Assembly (NCBI RefSeq): GCF_021352225.1
Contig: NZ_JAAUVI010000003.1
Span: 186,001 to 250,000 of the forward strand
Length of the DNA: 64,000 bases
Source: Methylobacterium sp. C25
Lineage (GTDB): Bacteria > Pseudomonadota > Alphaproteobacteria > Rhizobiales > Beijerinckiaceae
Direction: 5' to 3'
Of the stretch, positions 25,901-33,116 are shown piece after piece. The number at the start of each line of letters is the position of its first letter. Position 1 is the first letter of the stretch. The translations under genes were made by a program, and so were the position numbers. The notes under the pieces were generated by a model. That model saw nothing but the letters and a program-made list of their open reading frames with translations, ran no database searches and had not been told where the DNA came from.

Positions 25901-26434
25901 GAAGCGTTCGCCGGAGGAGCGGAATTGCTCGAAGCGCTCGGCCCGGCGGTTGAGGTCGGCCGCGATCTCGCTCCAGGGCGCGACGAAGCTGCCCTTCGCG
26001 GTCTCGCGGACGTAATCGGCGATCTCGAAGCGGTGCCCGACCGCGACGAAACGCGAGATCGTCTCCTCGCGCTGCTCGTCGGAGCGCGCCGCGAGCGCCA
26101 GTCCGACCGAGACGATGCGCCCGCTCGCCTCGTTCTCGAAGGTCAGGGCGATGATCGTCTCACAGGATTCGCGCGTCGGCCGGCCGCCCTCGGCGGGGTC
26201 GCTGATCCAGCCGAGGCAATAGTCGCGCACCGTCCGTGAGGAGCGGCCCGAGGCAGACGCGTTGAGCGCGAGGCGGCTGGCATTGTTGCCGGCGAGCACG
26301 GTGCCCACCGCATCGAAGATCGTCGACTTGCCGGCTCCGGTCGGCCCGACCAGGGCAGCCGCGCCCCGGATCCGGATCTGCTGTCGGCGGATCAGGTACC
26401 AGTTGGAGAGCGCGATATCGGTGAGGAGATACAA
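22991..26434 (-). CDS. Orphan SMC-like ATPase of the MukB/JetC (Wadjet) type
   Basis: 1147 residues. The N-terminus, YLLTDIALSNWYLIRRQQI, with Walker A GPTGAGKST (30-38), is that of MukB/MksB/JetC proteins. Long Arg/Glu/Ala coiled-coil arms cover about 260-480 and 640-960. A hinge-like part lies around 500-600. The C-terminal head has the ABC signature GSGGEAQAPF (about 1016-1025) and Walker B GLCLLDE followed by AFSKLD (about 1054-1063). Family members form loop-extruding complexes: JetABCD destroys plasmids, MukBEF condenses chromosomes. They need kleisin and KITE partners, usually encoded just upstream. None is visible here. The start is TTG 26434, with no ATG/GTG in frame before a stop and no clear Shine-Dalgarno. 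Whether it works alone or with distant partners is unknown. Confidence 0.78.
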   Translation of the reverse strand: MYLLTDIALSNWYLIRRQQIRIRGAAALVGPTGAGKSTIFDAVGTVLAGNNASRLALNASASGRSSRTVRDYCLGWISDPAEGGRPTRESCETIIALTFENEASGRIVSVGLALAARSDEQREETISRFVAVGHRFEIADYVRETAKGSFVAPWSEIAADLNRRAERFEQFRSSGERFTTEVLALMREGAPAPEPRHFLRTFANAVAFKPIFDPSAFVKSFVLEPAPLDVERIRQSVENWRRLCETIEELETRLSHLRRIVGRYEAWADASLAAALDEMRATSADLRRRIVDWTSARARLAETGDALRIARESVATSQGFVREIDTEIAQRKAMIVGSAAEGRLAASNAGLAMVARDRRDLGTRVAELVALVQEAGKLAAVSAIVRSSEPEAARLIEACARSGLRRDAPPEDTLRADGVLSRLIAGLADLPDIASALDEAAEDLAVRARTQEREAQALSAAFSSGHASAGRLSPHTLAFRDELARIGIDATPICELAEIIDPAWGPALEGLLGGAREALVVEPDRLNKAFGLLEQQKARFYRCLLVKTTDTARRTARRFDDGPLGLIETDSDHAEAFLAARLGGYDLAPNDAALAHMSRAVAPSGRTTSGMAYSVVRPVQLMMTRGQRGPTAEGRRNLESAVEEARRLRTEATVMREAARTAASLRARLSAATLDVAALREEADAIEGRRRSLTTEHEQLRHADTGALEAEIKELTKERSAYLTELIQVLEPKRDGLLAEEAGLKAKLGSAKDAAQAALGARRQAHARWTGGDSLRIRLARGEGLDPAVLRQMRTDLAGLDSKELAAVASAARASVRSEIETARTEGRAAERDLAEYCVQRRIDNPLGREEATASFGYAWARREFESVEGHELRRYREQAERANREMRRLTTEDLLTRLADRFERVRNRLDALNERLSSQKFTGQTYAFEAAVDRRYAAVHALATEVARSPDAAQAVLPEVEDGPLSAAMEEISALIAGEESAARLADYRNYFVYEIGMRDGAGNRTTLSNRATRGSGGEAQAPFYVAIAASLASAYYPGDRPGHEHPGLGLCLLDEAFSKLDVRNSQGLVDLFRAWGLQLLIAAPEDKRTTLTEVMDTIVTVYKSPDLASVRIESEHPLEAAKRALAAINPERQGIEAFRVSDAAE

Positions 26435-26674
26435 AAGGCGTTCGGCCGATGGCGGCTCTGCATCGTGGCCTGCCGCGTTGGTTTGCGAGCGATGACGATG
26501 CGCCGTGAAAAGGAGTTCGTCGGCAGGGCTACAGGATTCGAGCGCCTTGCGGGAGTCACCTCAAAGACAGCGTCCCCCGAATCGCGCCGTCACGGCGCCG
26601 GAGCGGGCTTGACCGGACAAGCGTAGCGGTTTCAATGCGATCCCGTTCGACGCTCGGCACAGGAGGCGACGACC

Positions 26675-27109
26675 ATGAAGCGGCGCGCGATCCTGATTGC
26701 CCTCGGCCTCGGCCTGACGGGCTGCACCGGGTTCGAATACATCTCGAAGACCTATGTCTCGCTGCCCGTGCAGGTCGTGACGATCGGCTGCAACGAACCC
26801 TACGAGGTCTACGACAACCGCCAGCGTCGGCGGATGCTGATCGTCTCGAACTCGCTGCGCGAGGTCGCCGGCTGTGGCATCGGCGAGCGCAACGAGGGCC
26901 GCGACCCGAGGGCGTCGCGGGCCGAGCGCTTCCGCACGGCGGCCCGCGCCTTCCTCGACGAGACGGTCCGCGAGGATTGCCAGGTCAAGGGCGAGACGGT
27001 CTTTTCCGACCTGCAGACGGAGTTCGCCTATACCTGCGAAGCGCCGATCGAGCCGCGTGGCACCTTGACCCCGCGCCTGCCGGGCCGCTCCAAGGTCGCT
27101 CCGCGCTGA
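26675..27109 (+). CDS. Predicted lipoprotein, unknown
   Basis: 144 residues with a strong AGGAGG before the ATG. The N-terminus MKRRAILIALGLGLTGC is a classic lipoprotein signal with the lipobox LTGC (acylated Cys17). The mature part includes YVSLPVQVVTIGCNEPYEVYDNRQRRRMLIVSNSLREVAGCGIG, which suggests a small beta-rich domain with paired cysteines. No Asp follows the acylated Cys, so sorting to the outer membrane is likely. It diverges from the SMC-like gene. Family not recognised. Confidence 0.7.
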   Translation: MKRRAILIALGLGLTGCTGFEYISKTYVSLPVQVVTIGCNEPYEVYDNRQRRRMLIVSNSLREVAGCGIGERNEGRDPRASRAERFRTAARAFLDETVREDCQVKGETVFSDLQTEFAYTCEAPIEPRGTLTPRLPGRSKVAPR

Positions 27110-27125
27110 TCGCGCGGGTCTCCGC

Positions 27126-27359
27126 CTAGAGGTCTTCGCTGCCGGCTGGAAACGTCCGCTCCGTCGCGTCCCCCGCCGCGGCGAGCAGTGCCCGCGCGAA
27201 GGCGCGCGCCTCGGTCTTGTCGAGGCTGAGCACCGCCGTCACCGGCTGACCACCGAGATCGGGCAGGCCGAGTTCGAGCCGTACGCCGTCGCCTTCGGCG
27301 CGGGCCAGCAGGCTCCAGCCACGTTCAACCGCCGAAGATCCGCCGCCCGGCCCCGTCAT
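27126..27359 (-). CDS. Small conserved-looking protein, unknown
   Basis: 77 residues from ATG 27359, which has GAGGAA in good position. The sequence SAVERGWSLLARAEGDGVRLELGLPDLGGQPVTAVLSLDKTEARAFARALLAAAG looks like a compact alpha/beta domain with an antiparallel sheet and a helix. It is convergent with the lipoprotein gene (16 bases apart) and divergent from the Fae paralogue. No family recognised. Confidence 0.6.
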   Translation of the reverse strand: MTGPGGGSSAVERGWSLLARAEGDGVRLELGLPDLGGQPVTAVLSLDKTEARAFARALLAAAGDATERTFPAGSEDL

Positions 27360-27526
27360 CGTCGCTTCCTCCGCCCGCCTCTGCATGACCGATCGAGGCG
27401 CCGGAGGCCAGAGTGCCCGGGAAATGCCCACCGGACGATTGACGGGCAGGGCCCGGGATGGTGTCTGCGCCCGGCTCGCGCCGGCCACCGGCGCATCCCG
27501 ACATTTCCAAGCAGGACGCGACGACG

Positions 27527-28066
27527 ATGGCCGAGATCTGGTTCCGCACGGGCGAGGCGACGGTGCTCGCCGCCGAAGGTCAGTTCACCGACGCGATGCC
27601 CGAGGTGCTGATCGGCTCGACGCGCGGGCCCGTCGGCAACGCCTTCGCCGGCATGCTCGGCCAGGTCCAGGGCCATACCCGCATGTTTGTGGTGCGCGAC
27701 CTGAACCAGCTGGTGCGTCCCTCGACCATGATGACCACCAAGGTCACGATCCACACGGCCGAGTATGCCGAGCTTCTCGGCGGCGTGGTCCAGGCAGCCA
27801 CGGGCGATGCGATCATCGACTGCGTGATCGAAGGCGTCCTGCCAAAGGATGGTCTCGACGAGCTCTGCATGATCATCACGATCTGGCTCGACGAGCGCTG
27901 CGCCAAGGACGAGAACCTCGACCGCAAGGATCTCTACCGCACCAATTACGAGGCGACGAAGCTCGCGATTTCCCGCGCCATGAAGGGCGAGCCGACGATC
28001 GACGAGCTCATCGCCAACCGCAAGACTGTGAAGCACTACGCCCTCGAGGACGTGATCGACTACTGA
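27527..28066 (+). CDS. Formaldehyde-activating enzyme (Fae) paralogue
   Basis: 179 residues homologous to Fae, the enzyme that couples formaldehyde to tetrahydromethanopterin in methylotrophs. Diagnostic segments are the EVLIGSTRGPVGNAFAG turn, TTKVTIHTAEYAELLGG, and near the end YRTNYEATKLAISRAMKGEPTIDELIANRK, which closely follows the Fae C-terminus. Canonical Fae has a catalytic histidine just before the (L/I)IG turn; here that stretch reads FTDAMPEV, and the first histidine of the whole protein is residue 50. It therefore resembles the diverged Fae2/Fae3-type paralogues, whose role is unclear. ATG 27527 gives the family N-terminus. Sensor, carrier or altered-substrate roles are all possible. 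Confidence 0.8.
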   Translation: MAEIWFRTGEATVLAAEGQFTDAMPEVLIGSTRGPVGNAFAGMLGQVQGHTRMFVVRDLNQLVRPSTMMTTKVTIHTAEYAELLGGVVQAATGDAIIDCVIEGVLPKDGLDELCMIITIWLDERCAKDENLDRKDLYRTNYEATKLAISRAMKGEPTIDELIANRKTVKHYALEDVIDY

Positions 28067-29283
28067 CCTGTCGCTGCGACCGGAACGCTCCGGTCGAGTC
28101 CCGGGAGGGTCCAAAGCCGCTGCGGCCGGGCGAGCCCGCGCAGCGGCACCGTGCCGACCTCCTCGAGCGCGTCCGCACAGCGGGCGGCGAAGGCGTCCGA
28201 GATCAGGAGCGGGTGGCCGAGGCTCTGGCATTGGCCCTCGATCCGGCTCGCCTCGTTGACGGCGCGGCCGATCAGCGTGAAATCGAGCCGGCGCCCGGTG
28301 CCGACATTGCCGTAGACCACTTCCCCGAAGTGCAGGACGAGATCGGCAGGCAGTTCCGGCCGACCGGCCGCCCTGCGCCGAGCGTTGAGAGCGTCATTGG
28401 CCGCAAGCGCATCCACGGCCGCGGACAACGCCTCCCGGCAGACGTTGCAGGGCAATGCGCCGGCATCGGGCACGGTGAAGGCCGCCAGGAAGCCGTCGCC
28501 GAGGAATTTCAGGATCTCGCCGCCCCGCCCCGTGACGGGATCGCCCAGCGCGTCGAAATGCTCGTTGAGCCACGTCACCATGTCGAGGGGATCGGAGCGG
28601 TCCGACAAGGCGGTGAAGCCGCGAAGATCCGCGAGCAGGATCGCTGCCGAGACCGTACGGCCCTGGCCGCGCCGGACGTTCCCTTCGAGTACCTGCCCCG
28701 CCGTCACCGGCCCGACATAAGTGCCGAGCACTTCGCGCAGCGTATGCGCGAGGCTGAGCCGGGCGAGCGCGAGGCCGAGCGTCGGCAGGATTCCCTCGAT
28801 CACCGAGACCGAGTCCTGATCGAAACCTCCCTGGGCACGCGTGGCGAAGGACAAGGCAACGCCCCGTAGGGCGATGCCTGGTGCGAAGGTGATGAGGTGC
28901 AGCAGATAGTCCGTGCCGCCCTGGTCGCGCAGTTCGTGCAGGATCGGAAAATCCTCACCGTTGCGTAGGGCTTCGAGCCGGTAGCGCACAGAATGCTCGC
29001 CGCTCTCCAGGAGCGCGAAAATCGGGCTGCGCAGCCACATCGCCTCATCCTGCTCGTGCGGGATGAACACCAGCGTCATGCCCTCCTGCGCGTACCAGGT
29101 CAGGCCGACGCTGCGATGGGCCGGATCGATGGTCGGGCCCGAGACGCTCGCCCGCCAGAGCGGCACGCCCGCGTCGCAGAGGGCGTTGCAGAGACCGTCG
29201 AGCAGGGCCTCGCCATCGTCGCTGGCGGTCGCACGCTCCGTGATCCAGTCGCGGAGCCGTGCCGAGAGCCGTTCGGTCTCCAT
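28060..29283 (-). CDS. Soluble class III adenylate/guanylate cyclase
   Basis: 407 residues without membrane helices. The N-terminal 200 residues form a GAF-like or related sensor domain (LLDGLCNALCDAGVPLWRASVSGPTIDPAH, LRDQGGTDYLLHLITFAPG). The C-terminal catalytic domain has the metal aspartates in ILLADLRGFTALSD and EILKFLGDGFLAAF, with the purine-binding Lys before FLGDG, and LDFTLIGRAVNEASRIEGQ with the Asn/Arg pair. This motif set is that of the Rhizobiales-type cyclases. ATG 29283 is used; ATG 29316 is an alternative. Its 3' end overlaps the Fae-like gene by 7 bases, convergent. The product is a cyclic nucleotide, most likely cAMP. Confidence 0.87.
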   Translation of the reverse strand: METERLSARLRDWITERATASDDGEALLDGLCNALCDAGVPLWRASVSGPTIDPAHRSVGLTWYAQEGMTLVFIPHEQDEAMWLRSPIFALLESGEHSVRYRLEALRNGEDFPILHELRDQGGTDYLLHLITFAPGIALRGVALSFATRAQGGFDQDSVSVIEGILPTLGLALARLSLAHTLREVLGTYVGPVTAGQVLEGNVRRGQGRTVSAAILLADLRGFTALSDRSDPLDMVTWLNEHFDALGDPVTGRGGEILKFLGDGFLAAFTVPDAGALPCNVCREALSAAVDALAANDALNARRRAAGRPELPADLVLHFGEVVYGNVGTGRRLDFTLIGRAVNEASRIEGQCQSLGHPLLISDAFAARCADALEEVGTVPLRGLARPQRLWTLPGLDRSVPVAATGQ

Positions 29284-29354
29284 TCCTTCAGGGCGCCCCT
29301 TCCCCAATACAACCATCGCCTGTTCGCACGTTTCGGACCGGACGCGAAGCCGAC

Positions 29355-31247
29355 TCACTCTGCCGGCGTCGCGCTCAATGTCCGCTCGTTGCGACGGGGC
29401 GCGCCGTCTTCCGTGTCGCCCAGGAAGCCTCCCGACTGGCGCTGCCAAAGTCGCGCATAGAGGCCACCGCCGCGGATCAGTTCGGCGTGGCTGCCTTCCT
29501 CGACGATGCGGCCCCCATCGATCACGATCAGCCGGTCCATCGCCGCGATGGTCGAGAGCCGGTGGGCGATGGCGAGCACGGTCTTGCCCTGCATCAGGGT
29601 GTCGAGGCTCTCCTGGATCGCGGCTTCCACCTCGGAATCGAGGGCCGAGGTGGCCTCGTCGAGGATCAGGATCGGCGCATCCTTGAGGATGACCCGCGCG
29701 ATGGCGATACGCTGGCGCTGGCCGCCGGAGAGCTTCACGCCGCGCTCGCCGACCTGTGCATCGTAGCCCCGCCGCCCCTTGTGGTCGACGAGGCCCCGGA
29801 TGAATGCGTCCGCATGAGCGAGCCGGGCCGCCTGCTCGATCTGCTCGGCGGAAGCCTGCGGGTTACCATAGGCGATGTTGTCGTAGATCGAGCGGTGAAG
29901 CAGCGAGGTGTCCTGGCTGACCATGGCGATGGCGCCCCGCAGCGAATCCTGCGTCACCCGCGCGATGTCCTGCCCATCGACCAGGATACGGCCGCCCTCG
30001 ACGTCGTGGAGGCGCAGCAGCAGCGAGGTGATGGTGGTCTTACCCGCGCCGCTGACGCCGACGAGGCCGACGCGCTCGCCGGGGCGGATCGCGAAGGACA
30101 GGTTCTCGATGATGCTGGCGTCACCGCGCCCGTAATGGAAATCGACCGCCTCGAAGCGGATCTCGCCCGCGGTAACCGCGAGCGTACCCGCCTGCAGATC
30201 GTCGACGAGAGCGTGCGGCCGGGAGATCGTCTGCATGCTCTCCTGGATCACGCCGACATTCTCGAAGACGCCGCGCACGGTCTGCATGACCCAGCCCGAC
30301 ATGGCGAGAAGCCGCATCACCAGGGCAAGCCCGGCCGCAGCCTCGCCCGTCGTCATGCCGTTGGCGCGCCAGAGCTGGAAGCAGACGGTGGCCGTCGCCA
30401 CCAGCAGCGCGCTGTTCAGGATGCCGAGCAACGTCGTGGTGGTGGTGGTTAGGCGGAACTGGTGAAGGTAGGCGGCCGTGTTCGCGTCGATCGCCTCGCG
30501 CACCGCCGCCCGCTCCTCGCGATCGCGCGCGAAAAGCTTCACCGTGAGGATGTTGGTGTAGCTGTCGACCACGCGGCCGACGAGGGTCGAACGGGTCTCG
30601 GCGCTCTTGTGCGAGCGCTGGCGCGCCCGCGGCACGAACCACGTGGTCAGCGCCGCATAGGCCGCAACCCAGACGATCACCGGCAATGCGAGCCAGATCG
30701 AGATCGCGCTGAACATGCCGACGGCCGTGACCGCGTAGATCGCCACGTAGAGCAGCGTGTCGATGAACACGACCGCGAGTTCGCGCACCGCCGGGCCGAC
30801 CTGGACGATCCGGTTGGCTAAGCGCCCCGCGAAGTCGGATTGGAAATACGAGAGCGAATGGCCGAGCGTGTACAGATGCGCGCGCCAGCGGATCTGGCTC
30901 GACGTCTGGGGCACCACGAGTTGGTTCGACAGAAGCTCGTGCAGCCAGATCGAGACCGGCCGCACGACCAGCAGGAACAGGGCAGCCAGGATGATGGCGC
31001 CGCCATGCTCCTGCAGCACGGTCGCTCTGTCGGCGCTGCCCATCAGGTCGATGAACCAGCGCAGCAGCAGGTACAGCGAGGCCTCGATCGTGCCCGCGAC
31101 GATCGCGACGACGAACAATACGGCGAGCGGGCCGCGCACGGGCGTCAGGTAGAAGCGCACGAAGCCGAGCACCGTCTTCGGCGGCATCTGCCGATCGTCG
31201 AACGGCGCAAACGGGTCGATGCGGCGCTCGAGCCAATCGAGGAACAT
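29355..31247 (-). CDS. ABC exporter, fused permease and ATPase
   Basis: 630-residue half-transporter. Six transmembrane helices fill about 25-330 (LAVLFVVAIVAGTIEASLYLLLRWFI, ALFLLVVRPVSIWL, and others). The ATPase domain follows with Walker A GVSGAGKTT, the signature LSGGQRQRIAIARVILKDAPILILDEATSALD containing Walker B, and the switch histidine in IAHRLSTIAAMD. It should work as a homodimer exporting a lipid or drug-like compound; the substrate is not evident. ATG 31247 was chosen, though a GTG a little upstream is possible. It is divergent from cbpA across about 160 bases that contain a CTTGGC-CGCGA-GCCAAG hairpin (31292-31308). Confidence 0.9.
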   Translation of the reverse strand: MFLDWLERRIDPFAPFDDRQMPPKTVLGFVRFYLTPVRGPLAVLFVVAIVAGTIEASLYLLLRWFIDLMGSADRATVLQEHGGAIILAALFLLVVRPVSIWLHELLSNQLVVPQTSSQIRWRAHLYTLGHSLSYFQSDFAGRLANRIVQVGPAVRELAVVFIDTLLYVAIYAVTAVGMFSAISIWLALPVIVWVAAYAALTTWFVPRARQRSHKSAETRSTLVGRVVDSYTNILTVKLFARDREERAAVREAIDANTAAYLHQFRLTTTTTTLLGILNSALLVATATVCFQLWRANGMTTGEAAAGLALVMRLLAMSGWVMQTVRGVFENVGVIQESMQTISRPHALVDDLQAGTLAVTAGEIRFEAVDFHYGRGDASIIENLSFAIRPGERVGLVGVSGAGKTTITSLLLRLHDVEGGRILVDGQDIARVTQDSLRGAIAMVSQDTSLLHRSIYDNIAYGNPQASAEQIEQAARLAHADAFIRGLVDHKGRRGYDAQVGERGVKLSGGQRQRIAIARVILKDAPILILDEATSALDSEVEAAIQESLDTLMQGKTVLAIAHRLSTIAAMDRLIVIDGGRIVEEGSHAELIRGGGLYARLWQRQSGGFLGDTEDGAPRRNERTLSATPAE

Positions 31248-31405
31248 GCTGTCGGACAACCAATCGTGCGTGAGCACCTGACTTAAGCCTTCTTGGCCGC
31301 GAGCCAAGGCGCAGGCTATGCCACAGGCTCGAACGGGCTGCGTTCCTTTCCGCGAGCGGTCCGCTACATCGTCGCACATCGGGCGAAACGCCGACGGAGC
31401 GGTGC

Positions 31406-32302
31406 GTGGCCAATCCCTACGATGTCTTGGGCGTAGCGAAGTCGGCCTCGGACGGAGAGATCCGCAGCGCCTATCGCAAGCTCGCCAAGACCTTTCACCC
31501 CGATCTCAACCCCGGCGACAAAGGGGCCGAGGACAGGTTCAAGGACGTCGCAAGCGCCTACGACCTTCTCGGTGATGCCGACAAGCGCAAGCGCTTCGAT
31601 GCCGGCGAGATCGACGAGACCGGGGCCGAGCGACCCCAGCAGCGTTACTATCGCGATTACGCGAGCGAGGCGGGGCATGCCTACGCGAGCGATTCCGGCT
31701 TCGCCGATTACATGGACGGTGACGACGCGTTCGCGGAGTTGCTGCGGCGCAGCCAGCAGGCGCGCGCCAACCGCCGCGGACCGGACATTCGCTACACGCT
31801 GCCGATCCCCTTCGTGGACTCGATCACCGGCGCCAGCACGCGGCTGACCCTGCCCGAAGGCGGCACGCTCGACGTGACGATCCCGCCCGGCCTCGTCGAC
31901 GGACAGGTTCTGCGCCTGCGGGGCAAGGGCGCCCCCGGCACCGGCACGGGCGGTCCCGGCGACGCGCTGATCGAGGTCGAGGTTCGGCCCGATCCCCGCT
32001 TCGAGCGCGACGGCGACGACATCTCCATCGAATTGCCGATCTCGCTGACCGAAGCGGTGCTGGGCGGGAAAGTCCGTGTCCCGACGCCGACCGGTGAGGT
32101 CACCATGACGGTGCCCAAGGGCGCGAGTACCGGCACGCGGCTGCGTCTCAAGGGCAAGGGTGCGCCTCGTCGCGAGGGCGGTCACGGCGACGAGTATGTG
32201 ACGCTCAAGGTCGTCCTGCCCCACCCGCCGGACCCGGCGCTCGAAGCCTTCGTCGAAGGCTGGGAGGCTGGCAAATCGTTCAACCCGCGTGAGGATCGGT
32301 GA
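31406..32302 (+). CDS. cbpA: DnaJ-class co-chaperone CbpA type
   Basis: 298-residue class II J-domain protein. The J-domain (about 3-67) has the HPD tripeptide at 31-33 (TFHPDLNPGDKG), needed to stimulate DnaK. A short linker follows, with no zinc-finger cysteines, and then two C-terminal beta-domains (YTLPIPFVDSITGASTRLTLPEGGTLDVTIPPG, and VRVPTPTGEVTMTVPKG). GTG start after GGAG. The next gene overlaps it by four bases and encodes the CbpM modulator, which confirms the CbpA assignment. Acts in the cytoplasm with DnaK. Confidence 0.9.
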   Translation: MANPYDVLGVAKSASDGEIRSAYRKLAKTFHPDLNPGDKGAEDRFKDVASAYDLLGDADKRKRFDAGEIDETGAERPQQRYYRDYASEAGHAYASDSGFADYMDGDDAFAELLRRSQQARANRRGPDIRYTLPIPFVDSITGASTRLTLPEGGTLDVTIPPGLVDGQVLRLRGKGAPGTGTGGPGDALIEVEVRPDPRFERDGDDISIELPISLTEAVLGGKVRVPTPTGEVTMTVPKGASTGTRLRLKGKGAPRREGGHGDEYVTLKVVLPHPPDPALEAFVEGWEAGKSFNPREDR

Positions 32303-32583
32303 TCATGAAACGCGAGGAATTCCTGACACGCTCGGGGCTCGAGGTCCGCACGCTCGAAATCTGGCTGGAGCAGCGCTGGCTTCTACCGGCCGCCGAAGAC
32401 GTCGAGACTGGCTTCTCGGAGATCGACGTCGCGCGAGCGCATTTCATCCGCGATCTCCAAGGTGGTCTCGGCGTGAACGACCCCGGCATCGACGTCATCC
32501 TCCACCTCGTCGATCAGTTGCACGGACTCCGCAGGGCTTTCGCCGAACTCAAGCAGGGTCAGGGTCCGCTCGACGGCGAGTAA
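32299..32583 (+). CDS. cbpM: Chaperone modulator CbpM
   Basis: 94 residues with the MerR-like helical fold of CbpM: REEFLTRSGLEVRTLEIWLEQRWLLPAAEDVETGFSEIDVARAHFIRDLQ, then a dimerising helix (IDVILHLVDQLHGLRRAFAEL). CbpM binds the J-domain of CbpA and blocks its action on DnaK and DNA. It starts at GTG 32299, overlapping the cbpA stop (GTGA); an ATG six bases later is an alternative. The coupled pair is the normal arrangement. Confidence 0.88.
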   Translation: MIMKREEFLTRSGLEVRTLEIWLEQRWLLPAAEDVETGFSEIDVARAHFIRDLQGGLGVNDPGIDVILHLVDQLHGLRRAFAELKQGQGPLDGE

Positions 32584-32596
32584 GCCATACCCCTCG

Positions 32597-32626
32597 CCAT
32601 CATTGCGAGCGCAGCGAACCAATGAC
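32597..32626. repeat. Fragment of a REP-like intergenic repeat
   Basis: The words CATCATTGCGAGCGCAGCGA and CCAATGACGG match, from memory, the widespread alphaproteobacterial intergenic repeat with the core CATTGCGAGCG(A/C)AGCGAAGCAAT. An ATG inside this fragment (32622) is in frame with trmL but is better read as part of the repeat. Confidence 0.4.
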
Positions 32627-32666
32627 GGATGAGACTTGGAAGCCGTCGCCGGATAAGCCTGACGCG

Positions 32667-33116
32667 ATGCTCCGCCTCGCCCTCTATCAACCCGACATCC
32701 CGCAGAACACCGGCACCATGCTGCGCATGGCGGCATGCTTGGGCGTCGCCGTCGAGATCATCGAGCCGGCGGGGTTCGACGTCTCGGACCGCAACCTGCG
32801 TCGCTCGGGACTCGACTATCTCGACCACGTTGCGATCACCCGGCATCGCTCGTGGGCGGCGTTCGAGGACTGGCGGCGCGAGGCCGGCATCCGGCTGGTG
32901 CTCGCCACCACGTCCGGGGCCGTGCCCTACACGGCGCATGGCTTTCGCGATGGCGACTGCATCCTGATGGGCCGCGAGTCGGCCGGCGTACCGGAAGCCG
33001 TGCATGCGGCGGCCGATACCCGGATCGTGGTGCCGATCCGAGAGGGCATGCGCTCGCTCAACGTGGCAGTAGCCGCCGCGATGATCCTCGGAGAAGCTAT
33101 CCGGCAGGTCGGCTAG
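32667..33116 (+). CDS. trmL: tRNA (cytidine/uridine-2'-O-)-methyltransferase TrmL
   Basis: 149-residue SPOUT methyltransferase that modifies the wobble base of some leucine tRNAs. The start MLRLALYQPDIPQNTGTMLRMAACLG is the canonical N-terminus. The knot motifs follow: GLDYLDHVAI, ILMGRESAGVPE and VPIREGMRSLNVAVAAAMILGEAIRQ. An in-frame ATG 45 bases upstream lies in a REP-like repeat and would add residues not expected in the family. Convergent with an M20 peptidase gene, overlapping by 4 bases at the stops. Confidence 0.9.
   Translation: MLRLALYQPDIPQNTGTMLRMAACLGVAVEIIEPAGFDVSDRNLRRSGLDYLDHVAITRHRSWAAFEDWRREAGIRLVLATTSGAVPYTAHGFRDGDCILMGRESAGVPEAVHAAADTRIVVPIREGMRSLNVAVAAAMILGEAIRQVG

Noticed and set aside
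22991..26434. Complete Wadjet (JetABCD) defence system
   Set aside because: Only a JetC-like ATPase is present; the upstream 240 bases hold no JetB-like end and no JetD follows.
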